A DNA stretch of 64,000 nucleotides from Actinomycetospora straminea (GTDB lineage Bacteria; Actinomycetota; Actinomycetes; Mycobacteriales; Pseudonocardiaceae), in assembly GCF_028737255.1 (NCBI RefSeq), contig NZ_JAQZAN010000025.1:1-64000 (forward strand), written 5' to 3'. Shown here in pieces: positions 62,501 to 64,000 of this stretch. Position 1 is the stretch's first letter. Each line of letters opens with the position of its first letter. The position numbers and the translations under genes were made by a program. The notes under the pieces were generated by a model. That model saw nothing but the letters and a program-made list of their open reading frames with translations. It was not told the DNA's origin and ran no database searches.

Positions 62501-63070
62501 TCAGGACGCCAGCGCGCCGATCGCGACGTCGACGCCGTCGACGACGTTGCGGCGGACCTGGTCACCGGCGGCGCGCAGCTTGTCGCCCGCGCCCTCGCTG
62601 CGGTCGGTGAGGTCGCTCGTGCGCTCGGCGAGCTTGCGCGCCGCGCGGCGGCCACGCCAGCCCAGCGACGGCTTCCCCTCGGTGTCGACCGCGGCGAGGA
62701 TCAGCCCGCCGAGGATCGCGATGTTCTTGAGGAACTGCTGCTGCTCGCCGGTCTTCTCCACCGGGTCGGACTTCTCCCAGAACGGGTGCCCGGCGACGGT
62801 CGTGGGGATGACGCTCGCGGCCAGGGCCAGCGACGCCACGCGCGGGAGCTTGTTGATCGCGAGCAGCGAGCCGGCCGCGATCTTCACCCCGGCGTCGATG
62901 CGGACCAGCTGGCCGGGCTCCGACGGCACTTGGTCGGGCAGGTTGGGTGCCGCCTTCTCCAACAGCGGCGTGGCCTTCTGCACGCGTGGCTCGGGGTTGA
63001 GCAGGGTGTCGACCCCGCCCTTGATGAAGATGGCGGCCAGCATGGGCCGGGCGAGACGACGGATGATCAC
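62501..63070 (-). CDS. DoxX-family membrane protein
   Basis: 189 residues from GTG 63070 (GGAGG upstream). LARPMLAAIFIKGGVDTLLNP is the opening of the DoxX helix bundle, followed by about four helices with LALAASVIPTTVAGHPFWE. A charged C-terminal tail of about 60 residues extends beyond the usual family length. DoxX proteins take part in redox or membrane-associated electron transfer; role here unknown. Confidence 0.87.
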   Translation of the reverse strand: MIIRRLARPMLAAIFIKGGVDTLLNPEPRVQKATPLLEKAAPNLPDQVPSEPGQLVRIDAGVKIAAGSLLAINKLPRVASLALAASVIPTTVAGHPFWEKSDPVEKTGEQQQFLKNIAILGGLILAAVDTEGKPSLGWRGRRAARKLAERTSDLTDRSEGAGDKLRAAGDQVRRNVVDGVDVAIGALAS

Positions 63071-63254
63071 GAGAGCGGACCTCCACGGGCGCGACGGATG
63101 TGGGCGGCGGCGCCGGGGGCGGGCTGACCGGGGCCCGACGGGGCCGCGCGGGGGCCGGAGCATATCCCCGCGCGTCCCCCGGCTCCGGAGCGCGCCCGCC
63201 CGGGGCGCCGGGCCGCCGCACGGACGACCCGACGTTCGGTACCCGTCAGCGCCG

Positions 63255-63920
63255 TCAGCGACGCAGGGCGTGCCGACCCGTCCGGGCGTCCTCGCGCTTC
63301 CACGCGTGGCGCCCGCCCTCGGGTGCGACGTCGCGGTCGTCGGCGGCCGAACGGGGGCGGCGACGGCGCTCGGCGCGGCGGCGCAGCTCCTCCTCCGGCG
63401 ACTCGTCCCGTGACACGGACCGCAGGTCCGCGCGCTCGGACCGCCGGGACCGCTCGGACCACTCCGACCGCAGGCCCGCGGAGGTCGAGCCGTCGAGCGC
63501 CGGCGGCGGCACCGTCGGCACCTCGCGCAGGCCCGAGCGCCGGCCCGTCGGGTCCTGCACCGGCAGCGGCCCCGAGCCGGGGTGCGGCTCGGGCACCGAC
63601 ACGGCGCCCCGGACCGGGCGGCGCGACCGGTCGACGGTCAGCTCCTGGAAGATCGGCGTCGGCTCGGCGTGCCCGAGGCGCGCCAGGGCCCGATCGCCGT
63701 GGGCCCGATCACCGTGGGCCCGATCACCGCGGGCCCGGTCACCGACCACCGTCCGCTCACGTCTCACCTCACCGCGCGGCCGCAGGGCGCCGATACCGGC
63801 CCCGGGCCGCTCCAGCGGCGACGGCTCGTCCCACACCCACGTCCCGTACGCATCCAGTCGCCACCCACCGGCCCCGTCGCTCGCGCCACCGGACCCCAGG
63901 TCGTCACGCCACACCCACAC
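63255..63920 (-). CDS. Hypothetical basic, low-complexity protein with GDRAH repeats
   Basis: 221 residues, rich in Arg, Pro and Glu, with no membrane or signal segment. The start has alternating Trp (MWVWRDDL, TWVWDE). In the middle a five-residue GDRAH unit is repeated. The C-terminal third is almost all Arg, Glu, Ser and Asp and is likely disordered. GTG 63920 follows AGGAAC. No family recognised; the remaining bases to 64000 show no gene. Confidence 0.55.
   Translation of the reverse strand: MWVWRDDLGSGGASDGAGGWRLDAYGTWVWDEPSPLERPGAGIGALRPRGEVRRERTVVGDRARGDRAHGDRAHGDRALARLGHAEPTPIFQELTVDRSRRPVRGAVSVPEPHPGSGPLPVQDPTGRRSGLREVPTVPPPALDGSTSAGLRSEWSERSRRSERADLRSVSRDESPEEELRRRAERRRRPRSAADDRDVAPEGGRHAWKREDARTGRHALRR
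63686..63745. repeat. Four 15-base tandem repeats inside the last gene
   Basis: GGGCCCGATCACCGT-like units start at 63686, 63701, 63716 and 63731, each with one to three base changes. They encode the GDRA(H/R) block and keep frame. Confidence 0.8.
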
Positions 63921-64000
63921 GTTCCTTCGACCTCCCCGACTGCTGATCGATCAGCCCGTCCTCGCTCCGCCGCCGAACGGCTGAACGACATCGAGCGTCT

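Noticed and set aside
63686-63745. CRISPR-like repeats
   Set aside because: Units are 15 bases, head to tail without spacers, and in frame with a coding region.

Overview
The window is about 64 kb of very GC-rich chromosomal DNA. Most codons end in G or C, GTG starts are common, and many genes are joined by ATGA or GTGA stop/start overlaps. Gene content points to an actinobacterium, most likely a Pseudonocardiales relative: a mycobacterial-type LpqY-SugABC sugar importer, a Streptomyces-type cslA-glxA pair, a FadE5-size acyl-CoA dehydrogenase, and DUF1206, DUF3024 and DUF4032 proteins. Genus is inference. I see no rRNA, tRNA, CRISPR array, insertion sequence or prophage, so this looks like ordinary chromosome with some accessory operons.

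Layout. 1-5.3 kb: a CDS tail, two serine beta-lactamase-fold proteins, an MscS channel, a Na+/Ca2+-type exchanger and a coupled lipase-like hydrolase. 5.3-13.9 kb: a sugar module (ATPase, two permeases, lipoprotein) divergent from a LacI regulator, a DUF4032 kinase-like protein and a GH13 alpha-glucosidase; two LacI-type boxes lie between them. 13.9-21.6 kb: small metabolic genes (HNH nuclease, TenA, aldo/keto reductase, AsnB, Nudix, DUF3024, lipoprotein, AhpD-like, 3-hydroxyisobutyrate-dehydrogenase-like). 21.7-28.3 kb: a glucan-synthesis locus (GH6, GlxA, CslA) behind a long structured leader. 28.3-41.4 kb: phosphodiesterase, SRPBCC protein, P450, acyl-CoA dehydrogenases, an epoxide-hydrolase-like protein, SCP2, and four regulators (two TetR, two AraC) each beside its probable target.

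41.4-56.7 kb is the most unusual part. A four-gene signalling operon encodes one apparently intact sensor kinase fused to a repetitive acidic linker and a C-terminal domain resembling a dead dynamin-like GTPase, one degenerate pseudokinase, a short soluble kinase with a damaged ATP site, and one NarL-type regulator. Divergent from it is an Hsp70 ATPase domain joined through a membrane segment to an extracellular seven-bladed YVTN propeller. An AAA-type ATPase follows, with its ribosome-binding site inside a hairpin, then a tightly coupled GroES-like/VanW/DUF1206 set.

56.7-64 kb: a FadE5-type acyl-CoA dehydrogenase divergent from an FUSC transporter, a sugar-lactone oxidase overlapping the FUSC 3' end antisense, a DoxX protein and a repeat-bearing hypothetical protein. 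Strong intergenic hairpins mark several gene ends; two of them share the same outer arms. Starts were chosen from ribosome-binding sites and family lengths, so several genes begin inside longer open frames.
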